NCBI GenBank assembly: GCA_002503395.1
Contig: DARQ01000082.1
Location: 876-6,939, forward strand
DNA: 6,064 bases
DNA from: Euryarchaeota archaeon UBA60
GTDB taxonomy: Archaea; Thermoplasmatota; Poseidoniia; Poseidoniales; Poseidoniaceae
Direction: 5' to 3'
Shown here: piece after piece, positions 5,512-6,064 of the stretch
Layout of the letters: every line of letters starts with the position of its first letter
Numbering within the stretch: the first letter of the stretch is position 1
The notes under the pieces: generated by a model
Told to the model about the DNA's origin: nothing
The model's database searches: none
What the model saw: only the letters and a program-made list of their open reading frames with translations
Position numbers and translations under genes: made by a program

Positions 5512-5967
5512 TCAGGAAAAGCGTAGTTCGACAAACTCGCTGTCAGCCAGTGGGCAACGGGTCATTATCGCCTGGCTCAAAACCCGCAGGTGGATTTCGG
5601 CGACGACATGGACGGTGGCGGTGAATAGATGGCCGCCGTGGACATCGCAGTCATCGGCGGTGAAGGTGGCGTGGATATGGGTGAATGGAGTGCCATCCTC
5701 GTGGCGGGCGAGGTTGCCCTGAAGGCTGACCAGTTCGCTGGCCGCGGGGAGGTCGAAACGGTGATATTTTTGGCTTTCATCCATGAAACCGTAGACATTC
5801 TCTCGGGTGCGTCCAATCCCGCTGGTAATCGCCGCGGCGTCGATGTTGGCCTCCTCGGCCAAGGCCTGTAAACTAGCGTGAATCTCCTCGCCGATATCGA
5901 GCCGGACGAAGATGTCGTCACCACTGCGCACCCATTCCATATTTGTTTGAGATAAGAGCCGGCTCAT
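5512..5967 (-). CDS. PPC/DUF296-domain protein
   Basis: This 151-residue protein is one PPC (plants and prokaryotes conserved, DUF296) domain. Numbering from the ATG, the pattern includes G-D-D-I near the start, G-E-E-I then L-Q-A-L-A-E-E at about 26-39, I-T-S-G-I-G at 47-52, and G-N-L-A-R-H-E-D-G-T-P-F-T-H-I-H around 84-99. V-H-G-G-H-L follows at 109-114. The H97-x-H99 and H113 set matches the three-His metal site, probably zinc, of archaeal and bacterial PPC proteins. In plants the domain sits beside AT-hooks in DNA-binding proteins; no AT-hook is seen here, so DNA binding should not be assumed and the biochemical role is unknown. The start could be the ATG at 5967 (preferred), the TTG just before it, or the Met ten codons in, which sits closest to the domain edge. 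An AGGCG lies shortly upstream. It begins 8 bp after the preceding gene ends, pointing to one operon with its neighbours. Confidence 0.85.
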   Translation of the reverse strand: MSRLLSQTNMEWVRSGDDIFVRLDIGEEIHASLQALAEEANIDAAAITSGIGRTRENVYGFMDESQKYHRFDLPAASELVSLQGNLARHEDGTPFTHIHATFTADDCDVHGGHLFTATVHVVAEIHLRVLSQAIMTRCPLADSEFVELRFS

Positions 5968-5975
5968 CAATTCGC

Positions 5976-6064
5976 CTATTCCTCTTCGCCGAGAAAAATC
6001 TCGCCGATTCGGCGGCTGGCCTCGGTCAGGTCAGCAGGATTTCCAGCCAGTGCAAGCGGGGCGA
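5976..6064 (-). CDS. C-terminal fragment of an unidentified protein (5' end outside window)
   Basis: On the minus strand one frame is open from the window edge to a TAG at 5976-5978. It encodes 28 residues that include A-G-N-P-A-D-L-T-E-A and end I-F-L-G-E-E-E. The other two minus frames hit stops within 40 bases. The 8-bp spacing to the PPC start and the protein-like composition, with an amphipathic acidic end, make this a convincing gene tail rather than noise. Too little is visible to name a family. It is probably the upstream member of the operon with the PPC and HMA-DUF4396 genes. Confidence 0.6.
   Translation of the reverse strand, partial: APLALAGNPADLTEASRRIGEIFLGEEE

Noticed and set aside
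5475..5534. A TTG-initiated 20-residue extension of the HMA-DUF4396 protein.
   Set aside because: The extension overlaps the end of the PPC gene, does not resemble a signal peptide, and the HMA fold begins naturally at the ATG at 5474.

Overview
The window most likely comes from a mid-GC archaeon, and I favour a marine Euryarchaeota lineage of the Marine Group II / Poseidoniales type. The archaeal signal is a PAC2-family proteasome-assembly chaperone that ends in an HbYX docking tail. The NAD-dependent DNA ligase also ends in what looks like a PCNA-interacting peptide rather than a bacterial clamp motif. The lineage assignment is inference from gene content and protein style; no rRNA or other marker is present.

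Layout, left to right. (1) 1-348, +: the 3' end of a DEDDh (DnaQ/ExoX-like) 3'-5' exonuclease, cut by the window edge. (2) 368-1537, -: a RecB/Cas4-like PD-(D/E)XK nuclease with four cysteines placed to hold an Fe-S cluster, convergent with the exonuclease. (3) A 98-bp divergent intergenic region. (4) 1636-2454, +: the PAC2/Pba-type chaperone. (5) 2497-4686, -: a full-length NAD-dependent DNA ligase, convergent with the chaperone across 42 bp. (6) 4711-4731: a hairpin with a T-tract reading on the minus strand, in the 80-bp gap between ligA and the gene upstream of it. (7) 4767-5474, -: a heavy-metal-associated (HMA) domain fused to a four-helix DUF4396 membrane protein. (8) 5512-5967, -: a PPC/DUF296 protein. 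(9) 5976-6064, -: the C-terminal tail of an unidentified gene. Coding density is very high and no stretch above 100 bp lacks a gene.

Three of the first four minus- or plus-strand enzymes act on DNA (exonuclease, Fe-S nuclease, ligase), so this is partly a DNA-repair neighbourhood, although their orientations rule out a single operon. Items 7-9 read as a small co-transcribed unit with a different theme (metal-binding membrane protein and PPC-domain protein), probably ending at the hairpin before ligA.

The points most worth following are at protein ends and active sites. LigA carries a terminal PIP-like peptide and a Gln where the adenine-contacting Glu normally stands. Its convergent neighbour ends in a proteasome-docking HbYX tail. 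The metal-binding HMA domain is joined to a membrane family of unknown function. I found no CRISPR array, transposon, tRNA or rRNA, and no clear evidence of a wholly new multi-gene system.
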